This document shows, piece by piece, positions 53,181 to 62,618 of a stretch of DNA of 64,000 nt. Location of the stretch: positions 1-64,000 of the forward strand of contig NZ_JBHSMT010000001.1 of the NCBI RefSeq assembly GCF_042654985.1. The letters run 5' to 3'. How positions within the stretch are numbered: position 1 is the first letter of the stretch; every line of letters begins with the position of its first letter. This DNA comes from Paraherbaspirillum soli. GTDB lineage: Bacteria; Pseudomonadota; Gammaproteobacteria; Burkholderiales; Burkholderiaceae_D. The notes beneath the pieces are model-generated. The model saw only the letters and a program-made list of their open reading frames with translations, was not told the DNA's origin and searched no databases. A program made the translations under genes and the position numbers.

Positions 53181-54242
53181 ATGGCATTGCTCAAAACCTC
53201 GTTATCTCAGACTACCGATAATCCGTTGCGCCCGGTGATCACCAAGTTGCCGCGGTTTCGCCTCGCTGCCTGGCTGGTGTCGATTGCCGTGCTGTTTTTG
53301 GTGATGACCTTGCATTTGTTGACGGCTTTCTTGGCCGGGTTGCTGGTGTATGAGTTGGTGCGTACGCTGACGCCATTGATCCAGCGTCGTCTGACCAGTC
53401 AGCGCGCCCATCTGATTTCCGTGGTCTTTCTATCGGTCATAGTTATCGGCCTGTTGACGCTGGCAATATTTGGTTTGGTGGCATTTTTTCACGGCGGCCC
53501 TGACCGCATGAACGTGCTGCAATCAAAATTGATGTTGGTAGTCGATCAGGCGCGCACTCAGCTGCCGGCCTGGTTGAGGGAATACCTGCCAGACGATATC
53601 GACGAGATTCGGCAAATAGCCGGCGACTGGTTGCAAGCCCATAGCGGGACATTGCAATTGGCCGGCAAGGAAGTTGTGCAGGTATTTATTCATGTGCTGA
53701 TCGGGATGGTGCTGGGCGCCATGGTGGCGTTGCATGCTGCGCATCCAATGCCGTTGCTGCAGCCGTTGGCCGGGGAATTGCTGGGGCGCGCGCACTTGCT
53801 GGCAGATGCTTTTAGACGCGTGGTGTTCGCGCAGATCAAGATTTCGTTGCTGAATACCGCGATGACGGCGATCTTCCTATTAGTGGTGCTGCCGTTCGCA
53901 GGCGTGCATTTACCGTTGACCAAGACCTTGATCATCGTCACGTTCCTGGCTGGCTTGTTGCCGGTGATCGGCAATTTGATCTCGAATTCGCTGATCGTGC
54001 TGATCGCCTTGTCGGTTTCGCTTTATGTGGCATTGGCGGCACTGGTGTTTTTGGTGGTGATTCACAAGCTGGAGTATTTCCTGAATGCGCGGATTGTCGG
54101 TTCGCAAATTAATGCTCGCAGCTGGGAGTTATTGCTGGTGATGCTGTTGGCCGAAGCCGCATTTGGATTGCCGGGACTGGTGGCGGCGCCGATTTATTAT
54201 GCGTACACCAAGAGCGAACTGCATGAAATGGGCTGGGTGTGA
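53181..54242 (+). CDS. AI-2E family transporter-like permease
   Basis: 353-residue polytopic membrane protein with about seven or eight helices. Family signature features: N-terminal helix pair (LVSIAVLFLVMTLHLLTAFL), a periplasmic/cytoplasmic loop with amphipathic stretches (DDIDEIRQIAGDWLQAHSGT), and C-terminal TFLAGLLPVIGNLISNSLIV plus LPGLVAAPIYYAY. The family is named for E. coli TqsA/YdgG (AI-2 export) but also includes sodium/proton antiporters. Located between metK and ahcY. ATG at 53181. Confidence 0.85.
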   Translation: MALLKTSLSQTTDNPLRPVITKLPRFRLAAWLVSIAVLFLVMTLHLLTAFLAGLLVYELVRTLTPLIQRRLTSQRAHLISVVFLSVIVIGLLTLAIFGLVAFFHGGPDRMNVLQSKLMLVVDQARTQLPAWLREYLPDDIDEIRQIAGDWLQAHSGTLQLAGKEVVQVFIHVLIGMVLGAMVALHAAHPMPLLQPLAGELLGRAHLLADAFRRVVFAQIKISLLNTAMTAIFLLVVLPFAGVHLPLTKTLIIVTFLAGLLPVIGNLISNSLIVLIALSVSLYVALAALVFLVVIHKLEYFLNARIVGSQINARSWELLLVMLLAEAAFGLPGLVAAPIYYAYTKSELHEMGWV

Positions 54243-54348
54243 TGTCGTTCCTGTGCCGCCGGAATGCATCGTCATCCGGCGCGGTATCGGAAAAAATACG
54301 ACGGCTTATTACATGCACCGAATCCCTGGAATATGTGAGCGCAGGTAG

Positions 54349-54376
54349 CTGAAAGCCGCATATTTTGATTTAGAAT
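54349..54376 (+). promoter_or_regulatory. Sigma70-like promoter of ahcY
   Basis: CTGAAA (54349-54354), 16-bp spacer, TAGAAT (54371-54376). Predicted transcription start near 54383 is immediately before the riboswitch P1 helix. Confidence 0.55.
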
Positions 54377-54384
54377 AGCGGCTC

Positions 54385-54453
54385 GTACCAAGGAGCGTTG
54401 CGACAGACTCCGTCTGCCAGGCTTGGTACAGTCAACTTTGCAACTGCGCTCAC
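54385..54453 (+). promoter_or_regulatory. S-adenosylhomocysteine (SAH) riboswitch
   Basis: P1 is GTACCAAG (54385-54392) with CTTGGTAC (54422-54429); a short hairpin CAGAC-TCC-GTCTG (54404-54416) lies inside; the conserved GGAGCGTTGC strand pairs in pseudoknot fashion with GCAACTGCGCTC (54440-54451). This matches the SAH riboswitch seen before ahcY in beta- and gammaproteobacteria, which turns expression on when SAH accumulates. Confidence 0.93.
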
Positions 54454-54484
54454 GTTACTTTTTTTCTGACGAAAGGAGGGCGTG

Positions 54485-55915
54485 ATGAACGCCGCAGTAA
54501 TGAACTCAAATTCCACCTCTTCAACCCAAGATTACGTTGTTGCCGATATCAGCTTGTCTGGTTGGGGCGACAAAGAAATCAAAATCGCCGAAACCGAAAT
54601 GCCGGGCCTGATGGCAATTCGCGAAGAATTCGCCGCCGCGCAGCCGCTCAAAGGCGCACGCATTACCGGCTCGATCCACATGACGATCCAGACCGCGGTC
54701 CTGATCCAGACGCTGGAAGCGCTTGGCGCCCAAGTGCGTTGGGCCTCATGCAATATCTACTCGACACAAGATCACGCTGCGGCTGCGATTGCGGCTGCCG
54801 GCACGCCGGTGTTCGCCTTCAAGGGCGAATCTTTGGATGATTATTGGGAGTTCACGCACCGCATTTTTGAATGGCCGGGCGAGCAACAAGCCAACATGAT
54901 TCTGGATGACGGCGGCGATGCGACCTTGTTGTTGCATTTGGGAACGCGCGCAGAAAAAGACGCTTCGGTGCTGAACAATCCGTCTTCGGAAGAAGAAATC
55001 TGCCTGTTCAACTCGATCAAGAAAAAGCTTGCGACCCAATCGAATTGGTACTCGACCCGCTTGGCGCAAATCAAAGGCGTCACCGAGGAAACCACCACCG
55101 GCGTGCACCGCCTCTATCAGATGCACAAGGAAGGAAAACTGGCTTTCCCTGCGATCAACGTCAATGATTCGGTCACCAAATCCAAGTTCGACAATCTGTA
55201 CGGCTGCCGCGAATCGCTGGTCGATGGCATCAAGCGCGCTACCGACGTGATGATCGCCGGCAAAGTCGCCGTGATTGCCGGTTACGGTGACGTCGGCAAG
55301 GGTTCGGCGCAAGCGATGCGGGCCTTGTCGGCGCAAGTCTGGGTGACCGAAGTCGATCCGATTTGCGCATTGCAAGCGGCGATGGAAGGTTATCGCGTGG
55401 TGACGATGGACTATGCGGCAGAGCATGGCGACATCTTTGTCACCTGCACCGGCAACTATCATGTGATCACACACGCCCACATGCAAAAGATGAAGGATCA
55501 GGCGATCGTTTGCAACATCGGCCATTTTGATAATGAAATCGAAGTCGCCGCCCTGAAGCAATACACCTGGGAAAACATCAAGCCGCAAGTCGACCACGTG
55601 ATTTTCCCGAATGGCAAACGGATCATCCTGCTGGCCGAAGGCCGCTTGGTAAATCTTGGTTGCGGTACCGGCCATCCATCGTATGTGATGAGCTCGTCAT
55701 TCGCTAACCAGACCATCGCCCAGATCGAATTGTATGCAAATACCGCCGCCTATCCGGTCGGCGTTTACACCTTGCCCAAGCATCTGGATGAAAAGGTCGC
55801 GCGCCTGCAGCTGAAAAAACTGAATGCGCAACTGTCCGAGTTGACGGAAGAGCAGGCAGCCTATATTGGCGTCAAGAAAACCGGTCCTTACAAGCCTGAG
55901 CACTATCGTTATTAA
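54485..55915 (+). CDS. ahcY: Adenosylhomocysteinase
   Basis: 476 residues. MTIQTAVLIQTLEALGAQVR, DDGGDATLLLHLG, GCRESLVDGIKRATDVMIAG, NAD motif AGYGDVGKGSAQAMR and C-terminal KTGPYKPEHYRY. Hydrolyses SAH to homocysteine and adenosine. AGGAGG at 54474-54479; either the GTG at 54482 or the ATG at 54485 could start it. Regulated by the SAH riboswitch. Confidence 0.96.
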   Translation: MNAAVMNSNSTSSTQDYVVADISLSGWGDKEIKIAETEMPGLMAIREEFAAAQPLKGARITGSIHMTIQTAVLIQTLEALGAQVRWASCNIYSTQDHAAAAIAAAGTPVFAFKGESLDDYWEFTHRIFEWPGEQQANMILDDGGDATLLLHLGTRAEKDASVLNNPSSEEEICLFNSIKKKLATQSNWYSTRLAQIKGVTEETTTGVHRLYQMHKEGKLAFPAINVNDSVTKSKFDNLYGCRESLVDGIKRATDVMIAGKVAVIAGYGDVGKGSAQAMRALSAQVWVTEVDPICALQAAMEGYRVVTMDYAAEHGDIFVTCTGNYHVITHAHMQKMKDQAIVCNIGHFDNEIEVAALKQYTWENIKPQVDHVIFPNGKRIILLAEGRLVNLGCGTGHPSYVMSSSFANQTIAQIELYANTAAYPVGVYTLPKHLDEKVARLQLKKLNAQLSELTEEQAAYIGVKKTGPYKPEHYRY

Positions 55916-55937
55916 GACAGCGTTAGAGTAGTGAATT

Positions 55938-55983
55938 CACCGCCGGCGTTCGGCAGTATCGAATGCCGGCGGTGAGGATTTTC
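55938..55983 (+). terminator. Hairpin after ahcY
   Basis: CACCGCCGGC (55938-55947) with GCCGGCGGTG (55965-55974), followed by AGGATTTTCC. It may reduce transcription into the downstream holin-like gene and metF. Confidence 0.6.
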
Positions 55984-56017
55984 CAAGCAGACATTTTATT
56001 CTCACGTGGGATACCCG

Positions 56018-56362
56018 ATGCCTTTACTGATTACCTGGCTGATTAATACGTTGGCACTGCTGGCTCTCCCGTACCTGATGCGCTCAGTGAGTTTCGACAG
56101 TTTTGGCGCGGCGCTGATCGCTGCGTTGTTGCTCGGCATCGTCAATACGCTGATACGCCCGATACTGTTGTTGCTGACCTTGCCGGCGACCTTGCTGACA
56201 TTGGGCTTATTCATCTTCATCATCAATGGTCTGATGTTCTGGCTGGTGTCGCATTTGGTGGACGGCTTTCATGTCGCCAGTTTCTGGTCGGCGGTTGGCG
56301 GCGCAATTTTGTACAGCATCGTGTCGTGGGCATTGTCCACTTTGCTACTGAAGAAGAGTTAA
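56018..56362 (+). CDS. Phage-holin-family (superfamily IV) small membrane protein
   Basis: 114 residues with four hydrophobic helices (LLITWLINTLALLALPYLM; FGAALIAALLLGIVNTLI; FIFIINGLMFWLVSHLVDGF; VGGAILYSIVSWALSTLLL). Belongs to the 4-TMS family annotated as phage holin, common as a chromosomal gene between ahcY and metF in betaproteobacteria, so not evidence of prophage. Function unknown. ATG at 56018 preferred over a GTG at 56006; abuts metF. Confidence 0.83.
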   Translation: MPLLITWLINTLALLALPYLMRSVSFDSFGAALIAALLLGIVNTLIRPILLLLTLPATLLTLGLFIFIINGLMFWLVSHLVDGFHVASFWSAVGGAILYSIVSWALSTLLLKKS

Positions 56363-57205
56363 ATGGCACAACAAGATTTCAGCATTGAATTTTTCCCGCC
56401 GAAGACCCCCGAGGGCGCGGAGAAACTGCGCGTCACATGCGCCAAGCTGGCCGAGCTGCACCCGAAATATTTTTCAGTGACTTTCGGTGCCGGCGGCTCG
56501 ACCCAAAAGGGCACGCTCGACACGGTTCTCGATATCCGCAAAGCAGGTCATGACGCCGCACCCCATCTGTCTTGCCTGGGCAGTTCGCGCGAAGCGCTGC
56601 GGGCGATTCTGGCGCAGTACAAGGCCAACGGGATCAAGCGCCTGGTGGCGCTGCGCGGCGATTTGCCAAGCGGTTACGGAGCGATGGATTTTTCATCGAG
56701 CGAATTCCGATATGCCAATGAGTTGGTGGAATTCATTCGTGCCGAAACCGGCGACTGGTTTCATATCGAGGTCGCGGCATACCCCGAAATGCATCCGCAG
56801 GCGAAATCGCCGCAGGACGACGTGCAACGTTTCGCCAGCAAGGTCAAAGCCGGCGCCAATGGCGCCATCACGCAATATTTTTATAATGCCGACGCCTACT
56901 TCCGCTTCGTCGACGAAGCGCAAAAGCTGGGAGTGACGGTGCCGGTGGTCGCCGGTATCATGCCGATCACCAATTACTCACAGCTGATGCGTTTCTCGGA
57001 TATGTGCGGTACCGAGATCCCGCGCTGGATTCGCCTCAAGCTAGCCAGCTACGGCGACGACACGGAATCGATTCGGGCGTTTGGCCTGGATGTGGTGACG
57101 CAATTGTGCGAGCGCTTGCTGGCAGGCGGTGCGCCGGGCTTGCATTTTTATACGCTGAATCAGCCGGTGGCAACCACTGCAATCTGGCAGCGGCTTAAAT
57201 TATAA
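56363..57205 (+). CDS. metF: 5,10-methylenetetrahydrofolate reductase
   Basis: 280 residues. FSIEFFPPKTPEGAEKL, SVTFGAGGSTQKGTLDTV, LVALRGDLPSGYG and GANGAITQYFYNADAYFRFV, then PVVAGIMPITNYSQLMRFSD. FAD enzyme supplying methyl-THF for methionine synthesis. Starts directly after the holin-like stop codon and completes the SAM-cycle gene set. Confidence 0.96.
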   Translation: MAQQDFSIEFFPPKTPEGAEKLRVTCAKLAELHPKYFSVTFGAGGSTQKGTLDTVLDIRKAGHDAAPHLSCLGSSREALRAILAQYKANGIKRLVALRGDLPSGYGAMDFSSSEFRYANELVEFIRAETGDWFHIEVAAYPEMHPQAKSPQDDVQRFASKVKAGANGAITQYFYNADAYFRFVDEAQKLGVTVPVVAGIMPITNYSQLMRFSDMCGTEIPRWIRLKLASYGDDTESIRAFGLDVVTQLCERLLAGGAPGLHFYTLNQPVATTAIWQRLKL

Positions 57206-57214
57206 GAGCCAGTT

Positions 57215-57817
57215 TCAGAAACTGATTGTTTCGGTGATGATCGCGTCCAACGGAATATCGTGGGGCGCGGCGTCGAATTCCGCCAGCCCGCAGGAATAGG
57301 CGATACCGACCGTGGTTGGACGCGGATGTAATGCTAGCGTCCGATCATAAAATCCCCCGCCATAACCGAGCCGCGTCCTCTGCCGATTAAAGCCGACACA
57401 GGGGACTAGCAGCGCCAGCGGCGCGGTGGCGACAGCGCTAGCCGGAATCGGTACGCCGCATATATCCTTGACCATCGCGTCATCCGGCGTCCAGACGACA
57501 AATTGCAACGGGCTTTCTTTATCGGACACGACCGGCAATGCCAGCTGCATGCCGTGCGCCGCCAGTGCCGCGTATGCCGGACGCAGATCCGGTTCTTCAC
57601 GCATCGGCCAATACACACCCAGCGAACACCCAGGATTGGCATCGCCCCAAAGCGTCGCCCAGGCGATGACCCGCTGACAAAGTTCGGCGTCCCAGCGATG
57701 TCGCGTGACGGCGTCAACCGCTTGCCGCGTTGCCAGCAACGAACGACGCAAAAGCGCTTTTTGGGGGGCGTTTTCGGGCGTTGCGTCGCCGGCATCGCGT
57801 GCTATGCTAGGCACCAT
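57215..57817 (-). CDS. 5-formyltetrahydrofolate cyclo-ligase
   Basis: 200 residues. QKALLRRSLLATRQAVDAVT at the start, GVYWPMREEPDLRP, and the nucleotide-binding RTRLGYGGGFYDRTLALHPR. Returns 5-formyl-THF to the folate pool as methenyl-THF, a functional neighbour of metF, to which it is convergent. Confidence 0.92.
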   Translation of the reverse strand: MVPSIARDAGDATPENAPQKALLRRSLLATRQAVDAVTRHRWDAELCQRVIAWATLWGDANPGCSLGVYWPMREEPDLRPAYAALAAHGMQLALPVVSDKESPLQFVVWTPDDAMVKDICGVPIPASAVATAPLALLVPCVGFNRQRTRLGYGGGFYDRTLALHPRPTTVGIAYSCGLAEFDAAPHDIPLDAIITETISF

Positions 57818-57851
57818 CTTTCGCCCTCGTAAAAATTAAGATTGTTCAACT

Positions 57852-59825
57852 ATGTTTACAACAAAGTGGCTTGCAGTTTTTACCGTCGCAGTTGCATCTT
57901 CCGCCGCACTATCGCCTGCCGTGTATGCGCAGAAACCTCAAAAACGTCAAATCAACGCCGTCAGCTACGCTAGCCAGGACGATGCCTTTCTGGCATTGCG
58001 CGATGCTGCGCGCGCCAACAATGCGGACAAGGCCGAGATTCTCGCGTCAAGCCTGGGTAATTATGACATCCCTTCCTACGTTGATTACTACCGCTTAAAA
58101 CCGCTGATCAAAGATCTGGTCGCTCCTCAAGCCGATATTCGTGATTACCTGAAGCGCTACGATGGCACCGCGATTGCCGATCGGCTGCGCAACGACTGGC
58201 TGCTGGAGCTCGGCAAAGCAGGGGATTGGACCACGTTCGACGAGCAATATCCGCTGTTCGCGCTGGACGATGATACGCAGCTCAAATGCTATGCGTTGGC
58301 CTCGTCGGCGTTGAAAGGCAAGAATGTTGCCGCCGATGCGCGATCGTTGTTGACGACGCCGAAGGATTACGGCCCGGGCTGTACCGGGCTGATCGGAACG
58401 CTGGCGCAAAATGGCCAGTTCACTCCTGACGATGTGTGGTTCCAGATTCGGCTCGCGGTCGAGTCCGGAAATGCTACCGTCGCTCGTCGCATGACGCCGT
58501 TTATCGACGCCGATGATGCGCAACTGGCGCAGGCGATTGATAAATCGTCGCTGGTCGTTGCGCGCGGACCGGGCGCTGGCCGGGTTGGTCATGAACTGTT
58601 CATTATTGCGCTGGGGCGGCTGGCAAAAAGTGACGCGGGACGAGCCGCAGCCGCCCTCGGCAACGCGGCCGATCAATTAACTTCCGCCGAGCGTTCGCTT
58701 GCGTGGTCGCAGATTGCGTTGCAAGCAGCGTTCAAGCTCGATCCGCAGGCGATAGCTTATTGGCGCGAAGTCAAGGGCGCATCATTGTCGATGGATGGCT
58801 ACCAGTGGCGGGTGCGGTCGGCATTGCGCGCCGGCGACTGGAAGCTGGTCAAGAGCGGCATTGAAGCCATGCCGTCAGAGTTGCGCGACGATCCAGCCTG
58901 GATTTACTGGCTGGGTCGGGCCTACCGGGCAGAAGGGCGGGCCGAATCCGCCCAAAATCAATTCCAGTTGATTGCCGATCAAACCAACTTCTATGGTCAG
59001 TTGGCCTTGGAAGAAATGGGGCAGAAAATTATTGCGGTCCCCTCGTCGCCTACCTTTAGCGCCGAGGAAATGGCGCCGATGGCGAACAACGTCGGTTTCC
59101 GTCGCGCCCTGCGCTTTTTTGATATGGACCTGCGCTTTGAAGGTGTCCGTGAGTGGAACTGGGAACTGCGCAAGATGAGCGATCGTCAATTGCTGACCGC
59201 CGCAGAATTTGCGCGCCAAAACAATGTCCTGGACCGGATGGTGAATACTTCCGACCGCACCAAAGTCGAAGTCGATTTCAGCCAGCGCTTCCCGTCGCCG
59301 TATCGCGACATCATGGCGAGCAACACCCAAACACTCGGGCTCGATATGGCGTGGGTATACGGCTTGATTCGGCAAGAATCGCGCTTCGTCATGCGCGCCC
59401 GTTCACATGTCGGCGCCTCCGGCTTGATGCAGGTGATGCCGGCCACGGCACGCTATGTCGCCAAGAAAATCGGACTCGATGGCTTTACAGCCGACCAGAT
59501 ATCCGATGTGAATACAAATATCCTGCTGGGCACCAATTATTTGAGCATGGTGTTATCCGACCTGGACGGATCGCAAGTGCTGGCATCCGCCGCCTATAAC
59601 GCCGGCCCGGGGCGTCCGCGCGCCTGGCGTTCGACCTTGGCCGGGACGGTTGAAGGAGCAATCTTTGCCGAGTCGATTCCGTTTTCCGAAACGCGCGGCT
59701 ATGTGAAGAATGTGCTGTCCAACGCGACCTATTACGCCGCGCTGTTCGACGGCAAGCCGCAGTCGCTGAAGGCGCGTCTGGGGACGGTGGCGCCCAAGGG
59801 GTTTGTGGAATCGACTTTGCCTTGA
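57852..59825 (+). CDS. slt: Soluble lytic murein transglycosylase
   Basis: 657 residues: signal peptide (WLAVFTVAVASSAALSPAVY), long alpha-superhelical U-domain, linker, and C-terminal SLT domain with catalytic Glu in GLIRQESRFVMRARSHVGAS, GLMQVMPATARYVAKKIG and ASAAYNAGPGRPRAWRS. Cleaves peptidoglycan glycan strands with anhydro-muropeptide formation. Length fits the Slt70 group. Confidence 0.93.
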   Translation: MFTTKWLAVFTVAVASSAALSPAVYAQKPQKRQINAVSYASQDDAFLALRDAARANNADKAEILASSLGNYDIPSYVDYYRLKPLIKDLVAPQADIRDYLKRYDGTAIADRLRNDWLLELGKAGDWTTFDEQYPLFALDDDTQLKCYALASSALKGKNVAADARSLLTTPKDYGPGCTGLIGTLAQNGQFTPDDVWFQIRLAVESGNATVARRMTPFIDADDAQLAQAIDKSSLVVARGPGAGRVGHELFIIALGRLAKSDAGRAAAALGNAADQLTSAERSLAWSQIALQAAFKLDPQAIAYWREVKGASLSMDGYQWRVRSALRAGDWKLVKSGIEAMPSELRDDPAWIYWLGRAYRAEGRAESAQNQFQLIADQTNFYGQLALEEMGQKIIAVPSSPTFSAEEMAPMANNVGFRRALRFFDMDLRFEGVREWNWELRKMSDRQLLTAAEFARQNNVLDRMVNTSDRTKVEVDFSQRFPSPYRDIMASNTQTLGLDMAWVYGLIRQESRFVMRARSHVGASGLMQVMPATARYVAKKIGLDGFTADQISDVNTNILLGTNYLSMVLSDLDGSQVLASAAYNAGPGRPRAWRSTLAGTVEGAIFAESIPFSETRGYVKNVLSNATYYAALFDGKPQSLKARLGTVAPKGFVESTLP

Positions 59826-59880
59826 TGCTGAAGCTTGGTTGAAAAATTGATCAATAAGATGTTGAAACCCGGAGTTGTTC

Positions 59881-60582
59881 ATGCAAATTACAGAACTTGA
59901 AGCAAGCTCTTCTGCAGTCCCGCAAAAAGCTGGGAAACCAGATTTGACGCTGGTGATCGGCAACAAAAATTATTCTTCGTGGTCGATGCGGCCATGGGTG
60001 GCGCTGACCGCATTCGGGATCCCGTTCAAGGAAGTCAGGATTTTGCTGGATCAAGCGGATACGGCTAGCGAGATCGCGCGCTATTCGACCGCCGGTCGCG
60101 TACCGGTTCTGCTGGTGGGCGACACATCGATCTGGGACTCGCTGGCAATTTGCGAATATCTGGCAGAACAATATCCAGAATGCGGAATGTGGCCGAAAGA
60201 CGTTTTGGCGCGTGCGATTGCGCGTTCGGTGTGCGCTGAAATGCATTCCGGATTCAATGGCCTGCGTACTTCAATGACGATGGATATCCGCGGCCAGTAT
60301 CCGGGCAAAGGGCGCACTGCGGCAACCCAAGCGGATATCGCCCGGATAGTCGAAATCTGGGAAAACTGTTTATCCAAATTCGGCCATCATCAATTCTTGT
60401 TTGGCGATTTTTCGATTGCCGATGCATTCTTCGCGCCGGTTGTCACGCGTTTCCGCACCTACGGCGTGCCGCTGGCACCTGCGCTGCAAGCCTACGCCGA
60501 GCGTGTGCAAGCCCATCCGGCGGTGGCGCAATGGATGCGTGAAGCTGCAGCGGAGCCTGAAGAATTGCCCGATCACCGTTGA
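59881..60582 (+). CDS. Glutathione S-transferase family protein
   Basis: 233 residues. Thioredoxin-like N-domain (LVIGNKNYSSWSMRPWVALT with the SSWS active-site region, RVPVLLVGDTSIWDSLAICE) and helical C-domain (FLFGDFSIADAFFAPVVTRF). About 15 polar residues precede the domain. GGAG precedes the ATG. cca starts at 60609, just after its stop. Confidence 0.88.
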   Translation: MQITELEASSSAVPQKAGKPDLTLVIGNKNYSSWSMRPWVALTAFGIPFKEVRILLDQADTASEIARYSTAGRVPVLLVGDTSIWDSLAICEYLAEQYPECGMWPKDVLARAIARSVCAEMHSGFNGLRTSMTMDIRGQYPGKGRTAATQADIARIVEIWENCLSKFGHHQFLFGDFSIADAFFAPVVTRFRTYGVPLAPALQAYAERVQAHPAVAQWMREAAAEPEELPDHR

Positions 60583-60608
60583 TGCAACCACATGATTCCG
60601 TCTCTTAT

Positions 60609-61850
60609 ATGAAAGTTTTTTCGGTCGGCGGCGCGGTGCGCGACGAATTGCTGGGGCTGCCGGTCAAGGACCATGATTACGTGGTGGTTGGCGCTACCCC
60701 GGAACAGATGCTGGCGCACGGTTTTCGCCCGGTCGGCAAGGATTTTCCGGTGTTCCTGCATCCAGATACGCATGAGGAATATGCGCTGGCCCGCACCGAG
60801 CGCAAGACTGCGCCGGGCTACAAAGGGTTTGTCTTTCATACCGATCCTGATGTGACCTTGGAGCAGGACCTGGTCCGGCGTGACCTGACCATCAACGCGA
60901 TCGCCCGGGCCGACGATGGGACGCTGGTCGATCCGTTCGGCGGTCAGAAGGATTTGCAGGCGCGGGTATTTCGTCACGTATCGGAATCCTTCGCCGAAGA
61001 TCCGGTGCGCATCTTGCGCGCCGCCAGATTCGCCGCGCGTTTTACCGATTTCACGGTTGCGCCGGAAACCAATATCCTGATGCAGCGCATGGTCGAGGCC
61101 GGTGAAGTCGATGCCCTGGTGCCGGAACGGGTCTGGCAAGAGTTGGCGGGCGGTTTGATGGAAGCGCAGCCTTCGCGGATGTTTGAAGTACTGCGCGCAT
61201 GCGGCGCGCTAGTGCGGATTTTGCCGGAACTGGATGCCTTGTGGGGCGTGCCGCAGCCGGAAAAATATCATCCTGAAATCGATGCCGGGGTGCATGTGAT
61301 GATGGTGGTGGATACTGCCGCCCGTGAGAATTATTCGTTGACGGTAAGGTTTGCGGCATTGATGCACGACCTTGGAAAAGGCGTGACTCCGGCAGCCGAG
61401 TGGCCCAGCCATCACGGCCACGAGGGACTTGGCGTGGCCTTGGTCGAACAGGTTTGTCAGCGCCTCAAGGTGCCTGGCGATGCGCGCGATCTGGCCGTGA
61501 TGACCACGCGTGAACACGGCAATATCGGCCGTGCTTTCGATCTGCGCGCCGGCACCATCGTGACCTTGCTCGGGCGTTGCGATGCGTTTCGCAAACCACA
61601 GCGATTTATCGATATGCTGCGTGCAACCGAATGCGATTATCGCGGCAGAACCGGTTATGCCGAGCGGCCGTTTCCACAATTCGCCTATCTGCAGGCAGCA
61701 TTGCATGCCGCGCGCTCAGTCAATGCCGGCGTGATCGCAGGCATGTTCCAGGAGCAGCCGCAACGGATACCGGAGGCGATTTATGCCGCTCGTGTAGAGG
61801 TCGTCAATGAGTTGATACAAGCCCGGCGCAATACCGCAGAAAGTGATTGA
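60609..61850 (+). CDS. cca: Multifunctional CCA tRNA nucleotidyltransferase
   Basis: 413 residues. MKVFSVGGAVRDELLGLPVK with the DHDY catalytic acidic pair, RRDLTINAIA, EDPVRILRAARFAARF, and C-terminal HD phosphohydrolase domain (FAALMHDLGKGVTPAAEWPS, HHGHEGLG), as in E. coli Cca. Adds or repairs the tRNA 3' CCA end. I start at MKVFSVGG, which matches the family, rather than the TTG/ATG at 60579/60582 overlapping the GST stop. Confidence 0.93.
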   Translation: MKVFSVGGAVRDELLGLPVKDHDYVVVGATPEQMLAHGFRPVGKDFPVFLHPDTHEEYALARTERKTAPGYKGFVFHTDPDVTLEQDLVRRDLTINAIARADDGTLVDPFGGQKDLQARVFRHVSESFAEDPVRILRAARFAARFTDFTVAPETNILMQRMVEAGEVDALVPERVWQELAGGLMEAQPSRMFEVLRACGALVRILPELDALWGVPQPEKYHPEIDAGVHVMMVVDTAARENYSLTVRFAALMHDLGKGVTPAAEWPSHHGHEGLGVALVEQVCQRLKVPGDARDLAVMTTREHGNIGRAFDLRAGTIVTLLGRCDAFRKPQRFIDMLRATECDYRGRTGYAERPFPQFAYLQAALHAARSVNAGVIAGMFQEQPQRIPEAIYAARVEVVNELIQARRNTAESD

Positions 61851-61899
61851 GCTGGACATCGCCAGATGAAGTAGTTTGGCCGGATGGAGGTGCGACACG

Positions 61900-62610
61900 A
61901 TGACACGGACAAATGATGCCGCTAATTCCGGCAGCGGGCAGGCCGGCAAGGTGCCCGCGCCTCCTTCCTCCGGTTCCTCCAATAAGCCCAGTCAGACCAT
62001 TTTCGTCAAAGAGTTATCGCGCCGCGCCCGCAAGCGCTTGTTGCGTCATTTTCTGGCACTGGATAGCGGTGATCGCTTGCTGCGTTTTGGTTCGGTGCTG
62101 TCGGATGATCTGGTGAGCAAATACGTTGAGAAAATCGATTTTTCGCGTGATACGGTGTTTGGCGTGTACGACCGCAAATTGCGTTTGCTGGGAGTTGGCC
62201 ATTTGGCGTTTGCCCCGCGTGACGCGCTGCCGTCGATGAGTGCTGGCGGCAAGGGGCGGGTTGCCGAATTCGGCGTGTCGGTCGCGGCCTCGGCACGCGG
62301 CATGGGCGTCGGTAGCCGATTGTTTGAGCGGGCAGCGATGCACTGTCGTAACGCCGACATCAATACTTTGTATATGCACTTCCTGTCGTCCAACAAGGTG
62401 ATGATGCATATCGCAAAAAAGGCGGGCATGGCCATCCACCGCGATTATGGTGAAGCCGATGCCTATTTGAGATTGTCGCCGGCCAATCCCGCGAGCGTGT
62501 TGCAAGAGGCCGTCGAAGAGCAAGTTGCAACTCTCGACTACACGCTGAAGGCCAACTTGCGTGCCGTGCTTAAGTGGCTGAGCAGCTTGCGGGGCGGCAA
62601 GCGTGATTAA
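61900..62610 (+). CDS. GNAT-family acetyltransferase
   Basis: 236 residues. A polar, probably disordered N-terminus (NSGSGQAGKVPAPPSSGSSN), then a GNAT fold: VFGVYDRKLRLLGVGHLAFA, acetyl-CoA motif ASARGMGVGSRLFERAAMHC and MHIAKKAGMAIHRDYGEADA. Substrate unknown. GGAGG about 10 bp before the ATG fixes the start. Convergent with the Lrp-type gene. Confidence 0.82.
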   Translation: MTRTNDAANSGSGQAGKVPAPPSSGSSNKPSQTIFVKELSRRARKRLLRHFLALDSGDRLLRFGSVLSDDLVSKYVEKIDFSRDTVFGVYDRKLRLLGVGHLAFAPRDALPSMSAGGKGRVAEFGVSVAASARGMGVGSRLFERAAMHCRNADINTLYMHFLSSNKVMMHIAKKAGMAIHRDYGEADAYLRLSPANPASVLQEAVEEQVATLDYTLKANLRAVLKWLSSLRGGKRD

Positions 62611-62618
62611 AAGCAGCT

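Noticed and set aside
56018..56362. Holin-like gene as sign of a prophage
   Set aside because: It sits in a conserved housekeeping context (ahcY-metF) with no other phage genes.
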